Notes: a model not told the origin generated them from the letters alone. Shown: positions 1-6,771, numbered from the stretch's first letter. The stretch: 10,789 bases of DNA from Candidatus Thioglobus sp. (GCA_015163925.1 JAAOIF010000018.1:1-10789); one strand, 5' to 3'. Numbers and translations: made by a program.

Positions 1-25
1 GCTTTGTTTCAGGGCAAATTTAAAT

Positions 26-481
26 CTAATCATCTGGGCGGTGATTTTGCTTTGCCAACGGTTTCGGCTTATGTGAATTTGAATCATAAACACCACCGGA
101 TTGACCCGGAAAAACAGTTGGGTCAACAATCGTCCAAATATTCGCATCGCCATATACGCCCTCGCCGTCCTGTGCCATACGCCAAGCGCAATGCCCGCCG
201 TATTGAGGGGCAAATTTTTCTGGATTTGCTTTGAATTTAGCTAAGTTTTGTGCGTTTTTAAAATGCCACTGCTTGCCTCTATATTGCATGGAAAAATCTG
301 GATTTCCCTTAGCGGCAGCGTCATTTGTAAAATAATTTACCGCATCAAAACCTTCAATAGCAAAAGCGTTTCCCTTGCCAAAATAGCCATTATTAGTAAA
401 GACAAAATCCAGCGAAAATGCCTGCAAAGCAAAGAAACTAAGCCCGATTATTAGTAATTTTTTGAGGTTTCTGATTTTCAT
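26..481 (-). CDS. Exported YHS-domain protein
   Basis: Small secreted or periplasmic protein with a YHS domain, a fold found in metal-associated proteins; its exact role is unknown. From the start at 481 there is a signal peptide: basic MKIRNLKK, then a hydrophobic stretch LLIIGLSFFALQAFS. The YHS core follows, with IEGFDAVNYF, then GKQWHFKNAQNLAKFKANP and FAPQYGGHCAWRMA. The frame is open to an ATG at 520, but that would put 13 polar residues before the signal peptide. The ATGs at 493 and 481 each follow GGAG at 6-nt spacing, so I prefer one of them, 481 giving the cleanest signal peptide. It is the last gene of the sigma/anti-sigma unit; the 520 start would overlap the anti-sigma stop. The C-terminal tail after WTIVDP lacks the LYLNYN-like segment I expect in this family and looks aberrant; it is close to the window edge. 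Confidence 0.8.
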   Translation of the reverse strand: MKIRNLKKLLIIGLSFFALQAFSLDFVFTNNGYFGKGNAFAIEGFDAVNYFTNDAAAKGNPDFSMQYRGKQWHFKNAQNLAKFKANPEKFAPQYGGHCAWRMAQDGEGVYGDANIWTIVDPTVFPGQSGGVYDSNSHKPKPLAKQNHRPDD

Positions 482-507
482 ATTTTGCTCCATTTTTTGC
501 TCCATTT

Positions 508-966
508 TTAAGATTTCCATTCTTGCTGATATTCAATTATAGTTGGAGATAAGCCTTGATTTTGTTTATTTTCAATAGAAATAATCAGCTCACCGCCTTT
601 AATCATTTTGCCTAATTTTTGTGTGATTTTGAAGGTTTTTTCGCCAGTTTCAGGCATACTTCCAATCAGTAATATTTTCTCGCCATTTTTTATCCACAGG
701 GTGCAAACCTTGCTGAAATCAGCGTGCTGATGTGTTGTAGCAGTAAGGGTTATCTGCTGTTTTGACAAATTAGTATTAACATTCCAGCCAAATTTCGCAT
801 TAGCAGTTTGATGAAAAAGACTAATACTAATTAGCATTCCTAAGCCCGCAAAGCCGCTCAGAGCATACTTCCAAGCTTGCAGCCAAGTGGCAATCAGATT
901 GGTTTTCTGAGGTTTGATTTGCAGATTTATTGCTTGCCAAATTCGCCGACTCGCCGGCTTTTCCAA
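508..966 (-). CDS. RskA-like anti-sigma factor (main body; start displaced by frameshift)
   Basis: Membrane-anchored anti-sigma factor that would hold the adjacent ECF sigma factor inactive. A single transmembrane segment at about residues 33-51 (YALSGFAGLGMLISISLF) is followed by an extracytoplasmic domain of the RskA C-terminal type: VCTLWIKNGEKILLIGSMPETGEKTF taken as separate motifs CTLWI, IGSMPETGEKTF and GGELIISIE, ending with a GLSPT motif. The TTG at 966 is only the formal start. The same frame is open upstream to 1080 and encodes NSTLIKWQLNLNRLNAF and APLEKPASRRIWQAI, which fit the end of the cytoplasmic anti-sigma domain (W, then PP/P, then WxxI). The true N-terminus is in another frame (see 1011-1109). 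The intact gene would run 1109 to 508, about 200 codons, a normal length for this family. The family assignment is confident; whether the protein is made is not. Confidence 0.75.
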   Translation of the reverse strand: MEKPASRRIWQAINLQIKPQKTNLIATWLQAWKYALSGFAGLGMLISISLFHQTANAKFGWNVNTNLSKQQITLTATTHQHADFSKVCTLWIKNGEKILLIGSMPETGEKTFKITQKLGKMIKGGELIISIENKQNQGLSPTIIEYQQEWKS

Positions 967-1010
967 AGGCGCAAAAGCATTCAGCCGGTTGAGATTTAGC
1001 TGCCATTTTA

Positions 1011-1109
1011 TTAGTGTTGAATTGAAATTATCCGCCGGATTGCTTGTTTTTCTGCCGTTGTCAATAAGCCTAAAGCAGCCTCAAGGGCTAAAAAATCAGA
1101 GTTAGTCAT
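1011..1109 (-). pseudogene. N-terminal fragment of the anti-sigma factor, out of frame with its body
   Basis: ATG at 1109 starts a 32-codon frame reading MTNSDFLALEAALGLLTTAE and continuing KQAIRRIISIQH before a TAA at 1011. The pattern LxALGLLTxAEKQAIRR matches the first helices of RskA-type anti-sigma factors (family pattern: LGxLxxxExxxxE). The ATG lies in the octamer ATGACTAA, whose TAA is the sigma factor stop, the overlap expected for translationally coupled sigma/anti-sigma genes. The rest of the protein is one frame away, reached by a -1 shift or by restoring one missing base. The two frames overlap from 1080 to 1011, and the best protein continuity puts the break between about 1062 and 1027. 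Candidates are the run of five A near 1046-1051 and the CGGCGGAT stretch. This may be a real mutation or a base-call error. Confidence 0.7.
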
Positions 1110-1650
1110 CAAAATTCTCCAAGCATTTTTTCAGCACCGGCAAAGCTCGGCGTATCCAAGTTTTAATAGTATTTACCGGCACTTTCAAGGTTTTTGCAAT
1201 GCTCTGATAAGTCAGCCCATTAAAATATGCCAGCAGCAAAACATTCATCACCTCAGGTTTTAATTGCTGCAAACACTCTTGCAGCTGGCGATTGGTTTGC
1301 CGAGCCTCCAATTCTTGCAAAAAATCCAGCTGCTCATCACTAATTGCTGCCAGCTCAAAATCATCCTGAATTGGCAATTTGCGCTTGCGGATATAATCAA
1401 TCGCATGGTTTCTGGCGATGGCGGACATCCAAGTCATCGGGCTGGATTTAGCGTCAATATAACTATCAATTTTGTGCCAAATTTTCACATAAACCTCTTG
1501 CAGACAATCTTCGCTGATTTCCTTTTGCTTCAATATACGAATGATAACGCCGAACAGTTGCACATTTGAGCATTCAAAGACTTTTTTGAAATTTCGCTGA
1601 GTTTTTTGCCGTTGTAATTGCTGGAAATATTGGCTGAGATGTTTTTGCAT
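1102..1650 (-). CDS. ECF RNA polymerase sigma factor, SigK-like
   Basis: A 182-residue extracytoplasmic-function sigma factor that directs RNA polymerase to a small regulon when its anti-sigma partner releases it. Region 2 spans about residues 30-92, with SEDCLQEVYVKIWHKIDSY (core binding and -10 recognition), then SPMTWMSAIARNHAIDYIRK. Region 4 spans about residues 125-175, with a helix-turn-helix LTYQSIAKTLKVPVNTIKTW followed by IRRALPVLKKCL for -35 recognition. Length and the pairing with an RskA-like anti-sigma gene are typical of the SigK/RskA group (ECF19-like). The ATG at 1650 has no clear Shine-Dalgarno. The gene overlaps the anti-sigma start by 8 nt and is followed by an exported YHS protein, which suggests an envelope or redox stress role; that last point is inference. 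Confidence 0.92.
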   Translation of the reverse strand: MQKHLSQYFQQLQRQKTQRNFKKVFECSNVQLFGVIIRILKQKEISEDCLQEVYVKIWHKIDSYIDAKSSPMTWMSAIARNHAIDYIRKRKLPIQDDFELAAISDEQLDFLQELEARQTNRQLQECLQQLKPEVMNVLLLAYFNGLTYQSIAKTLKVPVNTIKTWIRRALPVLKKCLENFDD

Positions 1651-1681
1651 TTTGTGAAACTTAACTGTGATTATGGCGTAT

Positions 1682-1687
1682 AGTATA
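1682..1687 (-). promoter_or_regulatory. Possible -10 box for the sigma/anti-sigma/YHS unit
   Basis: On the minus strand TATACT lies 32 nt before the sigma ATG. No good -35 box is present at 16-18 bp (AACTGA at 17 bp is poor), so recognition by housekeeping sigma is uncertain. The -35 position would fall on the very end of the giant gene. Confidence 0.3.
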
Positions 1688-1708
1688 GTGTGATTGAAGG
1701 AAATTCAG

Positions 1709-2550
1709 TTATGATGTCCAGTGTTGTCCATTGCCTTGCTTGATTCCGCCGTTTGTATCATTACGTAAACCAGAAGTTGGTATTTTAAGGAATGAATTGA
1801 AAGCACCAGCAATAGTGCTTGCTCCAGGAATCTCAGCCCCCCATTCAGCGGATGTTGGCACTCTAAAGCCGGTTGGGCAAACGCTGGAGCCGTCAGTTCT
1901 GCTCCAAAATGCGGAGCGTCTGGCGCCGTCAGTATCAACAGTTGTCCAATCTTGATTGCCGCCAGTAACATAACCCTGATTATTACCACTCAAACTTGAA
2001 TAATCAAGTGCGGCAATTCTATCTCTGAATTCAACTTCGCCTACTCTACCGCCTCTTGTAGGAAAGCTATTTCCATCAGTAGCATGGTCATCTGCCCAGC
2101 GACCCCATTGGAAGTAGAAACCGCGTTGGCCACTGGCTGCTGTTGGATTTATGGTTTGAGCCACTGAAGCAGCGCCGAGGTTTCTATCATGCCACTCTCT
2201 GGAAGTTATAGGGCTGGTAACAAGTTCAAATCTAAAGCCATGCGGCACGGCAACGGCTTGGGTGGCGTTGGTGGGTGATTCGTCTCCGCCGGCATTCAGC
2301 GCGGTTACTAAGAAATAGGTTCTGACTTTGGCTGCGTCTAAGTTTATATTAGTAGAAGTGCCGCCGGTAACATCAACCTCAGTTGGTGGTGGATTGGCTG
2401 CGTTGAAATTGTCGGCATTTTGGAAACCGGCTAAATCGCCTGTGGAGTGATAGACTTTATAAGCGCTGGCGCCGGGGGAGGCAGTCCAAGAAATGCGCAC
2501 CTGATTGCCGCTGCCGGTGGCAACAGCTTGGAGTGCGGTTGGGGCATCTG
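1709..2550 (-). repeat. Fn3-FISUMP module 3, 3'-truncated
   Basis: Third copy: the Fn3-like part has TALQAVATG and RISWTASPGASAYKVYHS; the FISUMP part starts EWHDRNLGAASV, contains DGSSVCPTGFRVPT and LKIPTSGLR, then stops at NGQHWTS. In module 1 the matching WTNSS is followed by about 40 more residues including VRCIRD. None of the three frames after 1709 restores that tail, so a single frameshift does not explain the loss. Confidence 0.72.
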
Positions 2551-5500
2551 GAGTGCCGCCGCTGACTGGTGGGGCAGTAACGGTAAATTGCTGGGTGTCG
2601 GTAACGCCGCCGCTGTGACCATCAACACTGACAACTACGGTTACCACGCCAGCGGCAATACCGTAAATTACAGCAGAAGTATCAATGCTGGCAATATCAA
2701 CTCCGCCGCCTTGAATTGCCCAAGTGATAGATTGAGTGGTTGCATTATTTGGTAAGACTGTGGCGGATAAATTCACGGTGGCGCCGACTGCTACCGTATT
2801 GGGGCTGTCAATACTAACTGAGGTGGCTCTTCTTACTTCAACGCTGAAGTTTTGGATGTCTGATACAACATTGCTACTGTCAGTGGCTCTGGCCCTTATT
2901 CCTACGCTGCCGGGGGCAATGGAGTGCAAGGTTGAGCCATTTATGCTGGCAGCACCGCCGCCGCTTACGATTTCCCAAGTTATGTCTGAGTTAGTGGCAT
3001 TGGCTGGCAACACATCGGCAGTTAGCTCCAGAGTAGCGCCATCAAATATAAATGAGTCGCTGGTGATGGTAATTGAAGCAACTGGGATATTTGTAGGCGC
3101 TGGGGCAGTAATTGTAATAGTTTGCTGAACGGTCACTCCGCCAGCTGTGGCACTGACAACAGCTGTTCCGCCGCCGGTGGTGGCAGATAAAATATTTCCA
3201 CTAAGAGTTGCATTGGCAGATCCGCTAAAACTGACAAGAGCCCAAGTTATGGTTTTATCAGTGGCATCGTTCGGCGACACAGTTGCCTCTAAAGTCAGGT
3301 CATTTCCAGCCTCTACGGTATTTGCAGAAGTGATAGTAACTGAGGCAACTGGGATTGTTGTAACTGGGGCGGCAATAATATTAACGCCTCTGGTTCCAGT
3401 AACACCGCTGCCGTCATTTGCAGTATATCTCAGGCCTGAATTTCCAACACTAACTGCGGTGAGAATATTGCCGCTGATGGTGATGTTGGTGCCTCTGGAA
3501 ACCTCCCAAGTGATAGATTTATCAGTGGCATCGGCTGGCTCAACAGTAGCAGTCAAGGCAAAGGTTGCGCCGACTTCTAATGCAGGTGGGGAAGCAAAAC
3601 GAATATTGGTAACTGGGATATTTGCTGGGCTAACAGTAATATCTTGGGTTGCGGAAATTCCGTTTGCAGTAGTAGCACGGACGCTTACAACTCCGGCGGC
3701 TGTGGTGGAAAGCACATTTCCAGCAAGAGTTGCACCAGTTGAGCCAGCGGCATCAACCGTCCAAGTAATATTGTGGTCGGTGGCAAAATCTGGCACGACA
3801 TCAGCGGTTAAAGTCAGGTCAGTTCCAACCTCAGCAGTGTTAGCAGAAGTGATATTAATTCCAGTAACGGCGATTTCAATAGTTGGCACTGGGATTGTAT
3901 CACTTACGCTGACGGCTTGGATACAGCGGACTGTAAAACCTGTTGCATAATTCTGCCCAGCCATTGCGGCACTTCCATTTCCATTACTAAAGACAAGTGT
4001 TTCATTAATGCTAGAATAATTACCTTCTTCTCCAACACTTGCAAAACTAGCGCCATTGATATTACGCCGTCCAGAAAGTGGCATTTTCAACAAGCTAAAG
4101 GCATCGGCAGCATTTCCATTTGGCCAAGTGGCAATCTCAGTCGTAAATTCCGCTGGCGTTGGAACTTTAAAGCCAGTTGGGCAAACGCTGGAGCCATCAG
4201 TATTTTGCCAACGGGCAAGCAGAGCAGGATAATCATCAAAAGCGTTACTTAACCAATTACCGGCATTAAACCAACTACCGTGAGTCGGATTGAAGGTGTT
4301 TGATGAAGTATTGATTACAGCGCTATTTGGAAGCTGATGGCCATCTGACTGTCTGCCAAATTGGTAATAATGGCCGTAAGAATCTGCATCAGTGCTACTG
4401 GCGGCAACTTTGGCAGCGCCGAGATTTCTATCCAACCAGACTCTGTCTCCACGAGTAATAGTTCGGAAACTTTGCGGATTGGCTGAGGCAACCACTTGAG
4501 TGGCATTTGCCGTAGATTCTTCGCCATTTACCACAGCAGTTACTAAGAAATAATGCTGATTTTTGTAATCGCCAGTAAGAGTTACAAGCGCATTCGTCTC
4601 GGTAACTTCAGTTGGAGTTTGGGTTAAATCAGCAGCACTGCCGCCAGCCAGAGATTCTAAGGAAGTATCTGACTGATAGACTTTATAAGCAGTCGCATCA
4701 GCAACCGCAGACCAGTAAATTATCACCTGATTTGGCGCGCCGGAGGCAACAGCTCTGAGAGTTGTCGGACCATCAGCACTGACCGCTGGGGCAGTAACAG
4801 TAATAGTTTGCGGGGTGCTGTTAATTCCGTCTGCTGTGGCAGTAACAATTACCTCACCGGCGGCAGTGGTGGAAAGCACATTTCCAGCAAGAGTTGCGCC
4901 AGTTGAGCCATCATCAGTAATTGCCCAAGTGAGGTCTGGGTTAGTGGCAGTGGATGGGGCGACAGTTGCCTCTAAAGTGAGGTCAGTTCCAACCTCTACG
5001 GTATTAGCAGAAGTTATGGAAACTGAGGCGACTGGGACATTTGGAACTGGGGCTGGGGTAACATTAATTACTATCCCTTCGTTAATATTTGTATCTTCAA
5101 CGGCAGCGAAATTTACAGCAACAAGACCTATGCCCGTGCCGGTGAAGACAACTTCTCCATCTGTTACGACTGTGAGGGCATTATTGATAACGCCAGCGCC
5201 ACCGACTCCGGTAAGTGTCCAACTAATATTTTGATTTGTGGCATTGGTTGGCAACACTCTGGCGGTTAGAGTTATAGTTTTGCCTACTTCCACTGTCAGG
5301 ATTGAGCTGGTAAATTCAACTCCAGTTACGGCGACATTTTGAACTGGGGCGGCTGCAACTGTGATAGTAATGCTGGCATCTCTGATACAACGCACTGAAG
5401 CGCCGATACCATCGATTGTTAATACATCGGCACTGCCAAAATCATCGAAATATATTGTTCTACTACTATTAGTCCAATATAAACCATCACCACCCTTAAT

Positions 5501-6301
5501 AGCGCCGCTCGTTTCGCGCGAACCAGCAGTTGGCAATTTAAGGACTGATGCAAAAGCCTCCGCTAAATCATTATGCGGGGCACCTGCAGCTCTCCATTCA
5601 GCCTCGGTCGGCACTCTAAAGCCGGTCGGGCAGATGCCAGAGCCGTCAATCCGACCCCAAAATGCGATGCGTTGTGACTTGTCAGTATCAACACCGGAGG
5701 CAGTCCAATCAACTTCATTAGCTTGGGTAATAAACTGCGCATGTCCGGGGCTGATGCTTGGTGCTTTGGTGGCGGTGGGGCCGCTGTTTCTAAGCTGATG
5801 CCCATCTGTCGGCCGACCCCATTGGTAATAACCACCATACGCATCTGCGTCATTAGAGGCTGTGGCAACTCGCTGGGCGCCAAGGTTTCTATCAATCCAA
5901 ACTGTGTTGCTGCCACCGGAAACAGTTGCAAACACAAAATCATTTGCAGTGGCGGAGGTTTGCGCAGGGCTGGTGAGGGATTCCACGCCGCCGATAACCG
6001 CAGTTACCAAGAAATTATGTGCCTCTGAGCCGGTTAAAATTACCACAGTGGAAGTTCCATTTACAGTAATTGTTGCAGTAGGCGCTGGGCTGGCTGAGGC
6101 TAAATTCGCCGCCGTGCCGCCAGCAAATGCGGATAAATCAGCGGTGGTTTGGTAAAGTTTGTAATTGTCAGCATTTGCAACCGCCGCCCAATAAACTATC
6201 ACCTGATTTGCCACGCCATTAGCAACGGCTTGGAGAGTTGCCGGACCAGCAGTACCAGTCGGCGCTGGGGTGGTAATAGTAATAGTTTGCTGGTCGGTCA
6301 C
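1709..6301 (-). CDS. Giant modular Big2 / Fn3 / FISUMP surface protein, truncated at both ends
   Basis: The largest gene here: 1,530 codons from a formal GTG at 6301. Big2 coding homology continues upstream without a stop to 6368, so the GTG is not the true start and any signal peptide is lost. Order from the N-terminus, in residues of this frame: Big2 remnant (1-12), Fn3 (20-122), FISUMP-1 (122-308), two Big2 (319-502), Fn3 (509-609), FISUMP-2 (617-796), five Big2 (807-1242), Fn3 (1250-1354), FISUMP-3 (1367-1530). FISUMP domains show WIDRNLGA, YYQWGR, DGSxxCPTGFRVPT, LKxPxSGxR and a closing VRCIxD. Big2 units show xVxVGxxxxLxAxVxPxxATxxxITW. The composition is rich in Thr, Ala, Val and Gly and has almost no Cys outside the two FISUMP cysteines. 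An extracellular adhesive or structural role is inferred from the domains. FISUMP-3 stops at HWTS, about 40 residues short. As it stands the gene probably cannot make an exported product. Confidence 0.88.
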   Translation of the reverse strand: MTDQQTITITTPAPTGTAGPATLQAVANGVANQVIVYWAAVANADNYKLYQTTADLSAFAGGTAANLASASPAPTATITVNGTSTVVILTGSEAHNFLVTAVIGGVESLTSPAQTSATANDFVFATVSGGSNTVWIDRNLGAQRVATASNDADAYGGYYQWGRPTDGHQLRNSGPTATKAPSISPGHAQFITQANEVDWTASGVDTDKSQRIAFWGRIDGSGICPTGFRVPTEAEWRAAGAPHNDLAEAFASVLKLPTAGSRETSGAIKGGDGLYWTNSSRTIYFDDFGSADVLTIDGIGASVRCIRDASITITVAAAPVQNVAVTGVEFTSSILTVEVGKTITLTARVLPTNATNQNISWTLTGVGGAGVINNALTVVTDGEVVFTGTGIGLVAVNFAAVEDTNINEGIVINVTPAPVPNVPVASVSITSANTVEVGTDLTLEATVAPSTATNPDLTWAITDDGSTGATLAGNVLSTTAAGEVIVTATADGINSTPQTITVTAPAVSADGPTTLRAVASGAPNQVIIYWSAVADATAYKVYQSDTSLESLAGGSAADLTQTPTEVTETNALVTLTGDYKNQHYFLVTAVVNGEESTANATQVVASANPQSFRTITRGDRVWLDRNLGAAKVAASSTDADSYGHYYQFGRQSDGHQLPNSAVINTSSNTFNPTHGSWFNAGNWLSNAFDDYPALLARWQNTDGSSVCPTGFKVPTPAEFTTEIATWPNGNAADAFSLLKMPLSGRRNINGASFASVGEEGNYSSINETLVFSNGNGSAAMAGQNYATGFTVRCIQAVSVSDTIPVPTIEIAVTGINITSANTAEVGTDLTLTADVVPDFATDHNITWTVDAAGSTGATLAGNVLSTTAAGVVSVRATTANGISATQDITVSPANIPVTNIRFASPPALEVGATFALTATVEPADATDKSITWEVSRGTNITISGNILTAVSVGNSGLRYTANDGSGVTGTRGVNIIAAPVTTIPVASVTITSANTVEAGNDLTLEATVSPNDATDKTITWALVSFSGSANATLSGNILSATTGGGTAVVSATAGGVTVQQTITITAPAPTNIPVASITITSDSFIFDGATLELTADVLPANATNSDITWEIVSGGGAASINGSTLHSIAPGSVGIRARATDSSNVVSDIQNFSVEVRRATSVSIDSPNTVAVGATVNLSATVLPNNATTQSITWAIQGGGVDIASIDTSAVIYGIAAGVVTVVVSVDGHSGGVTDTQQFTVTAPPVSGGTPDAPTALQAVATGSGNQVRISWTASPGASAYKVYHSTGDLAGFQNADNFNAANPPPTEVDVTGGTSTNINLDAAKVRTYFLVTALNAGGDESPTNATQAVAVPHGFRFELVTSPITSREWHDRNLGAASVAQTINPTAASGQRGFYFQWGRWADDHATDGNSFPTRGGRVGEVEFRDRIAALDYSSLSGNNQGYVTGGNQDWTTVDTDGARRSAFWSRTDGSSVCPTGFRVPTSAEWGAEIPGASTIAGAFNSFLKIPTSGLRNDTNGGIKQGNGQHWTS
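3096..3203 (-). repeat. 108-bp DNA repeat, internal copy
   Basis: Aligns without gaps to 6261-6368 with about 14 mismatches by my reading. It encodes LSGNILSATT through QQTITITAPAP of a Big2 domain. Here the domain continues normally upstream (minus strand) past 3203, which shows what is missing at the junction copy. Confidence 0.75.
3693..3746 (-). repeat. 54-bp near-identical DNA repeat, copy A
   Basis: By direct reading this differs from 4857-4910 at only 2 of 54 positions (3701/4865 and 3734/4898). It encodes the GSTGATLAGNVLSTTAAG segment of a Big2 domain. DNA identity this high between otherwise diverged domains suggests recent duplication or gene conversion. Confidence 0.8.
3912..4780 (-). 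repeat. Fn3-FISUMP module 2
   Basis: Second copy: the Fn3-like part has TTLRAVASG, IIYWSAVADATAYKVYQS and YFLVTAVVNGEES; the FISUMP part starts RVWLDRNLGAAKV, contains DGSSVCPTGFKVPT and ends GFTVRCIQA. Its FISUMP domain is complete. It is separated from module 3 by five Big2 domains and from module 1 by two. Confidence 0.75.
4857..4910 (-). repeat. 54-bp near-identical DNA repeat, copy B
   Basis: Partner of 3693-3746, in direct orientation about 1.16 kb away and in the same reading frame. Recombination between the copies would remove a whole number of domains, including FISUMP-2. Confidence 0.8.
5378..6245 (-). repeat. Fn3-FISUMP module 1
   Basis: First copy of the large repeating protein module. 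The Fn3-like part begins PATLQAVANG, has VIVYWAAVANADNYKLYQ, and ends at the VTAV strand. The FISUMP part begins NTVWIDRNLGAQ and ends GASVRCIRD. It is complete and serves as the reference for judging the truncated third module. Boundaries are estimated from motifs. Confidence 0.75.
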
Positions 6302-6368
6302 TCCGTCTGCTGTGGCACTGATTCTGGCTGTTCCGCCGCCGGTGGTGGCAGTTAAAACATTTCCACTA
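6261..6368 (-). repeat. 108-bp DNA repeat, copy ending at the junction
   Basis: Matches 3096-3203 up to the final TTCCACTA at 6361-6368 (plus strand), after which the sequence changes abruptly to exchanger coding sequence. This pins the breakpoint to within a few bases. Confidence 0.75.
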
Positions 6369-6765
6369 GCCCGTCAGCCCGTCCGAGCCAGCCGTCAAAT
6401 AATAATAATCCGGCGACTAAAGTTGCAAACATCAGAAAAATCCATTCCTTTTTGAGAATATTTTTATCCACTTCAATCGGCGAAATAATGGCGCTAATGC
6501 CCAGTACTAAAGCAATGTTGAAAATATTTGAGCCAATCGCATTGCCGATAGCAAGCCCGGTGTTGCCCTCCCAAGCAGCCAGTCCGGAGACCAGAATTTC
6601 CGGCGCTGATGTGCCAAAACCAAAAATCAGCAAGCCAATAATCAGCGGTGATATTTTAAAAATATTGGCAATTTTTGCACCATTTTCGGTAAATTCGTCA
6701 GCACTCCAAATTAAAAGTGCAAAACCTGATAACAGGGCAATAATTGGTAGTAGAATGTCTATCAT
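6352..6765 (-). CDS. Na+/Ca2+ exchanger (CaCA family), 3'-truncated
   Basis: Inner-membrane cation antiporter, N-terminal half only. From the ATG at 6765: hydrophobic segments IDILLPIIALLSGFALLIWS, then ISPLIIGLLIFGFGTSAPE. The last four residues start the alpha-1 ion-binding repeat, which continues ILVSGLAAW and AIGNAIGSNIFNIALVLGIS. A further segment WIFLMFATLVAGLLLF ends at DGWLGRADGL. The family's GTSAPE and GNxxGSNIFN signatures are intact. The protein then runs five codons into giant-gene DNA and stops at 6352. The alpha-2 repeat, needed for transport in this roughly 300-residue family, is missing, so the gene is almost certainly non-functional as assembled. The frame is open to 6789, but ATG 6765 starts the first hydrophobic segment naturally. 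Confidence 0.85.
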   Translation of the reverse strand: MIDILLPIIALLSGFALLIWSADEFTENGAKIANIFKISPLIIGLLIFGFGTSAPEILVSGLAAWEGNTGLAIGNAIGSNIFNIALVLGISAIISPIEVDKNILKKEWIFLMFATLVAGLLLFDGWLGRADGLVEMF

Positions 6766-6771
6766 TTTTCT

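Larger units (their letters stand above)
2575..3880 (-). repeat. Array of five Big2-type Ig-like domains
   Basis: Five consecutive domains of about 83-86 residues, each opening with a variant of IPVASVTITSANTVEVG and carrying ATxxxITW. Approximate DNA spans are 3625-3880, 3365-3620, 3100-3360, 2840-3085 and 2575-2830. Two further complete copies lie at 5060-5345 and 4795-5045, and a partial one ends at the 6368 junction. Big2 domains are known as extracellular stalk or adhesive units. Confidence 0.8.

Noticed and set aside
1011..1080. Programmed -1 frameshifting to make the anti-sigma factor
   Set aside because: No good X-XXY-YYZ heptamer or downstream hairpin was found in the overlap window; a mutation or base-call error is simpler.
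2575..3880. CRISPR or tandem-repeat DNA array suggested by regular spacing
   Set aside because: The period of about 250-260 bp is that of Big2 protein domains; the repeats are coding and diverged, without short constant repeats and spacers.
3147..3950. 267-codon open frame on the plus strand inside the giant gene, and similar long plus-strand frames at 4815-5234 and 5361-5798
   Set aside because: They are antisense to repeated Big2/FISUMP coding sequence, show no domain of their own, and mirror the codon pattern of the minus-strand gene.
1709..6376. Insertion sequence or transposon as the cause of the giant-gene block
   Set aside because: No transposase, terminal inverted repeats or matching target duplications are seen at 1709 and 6368.
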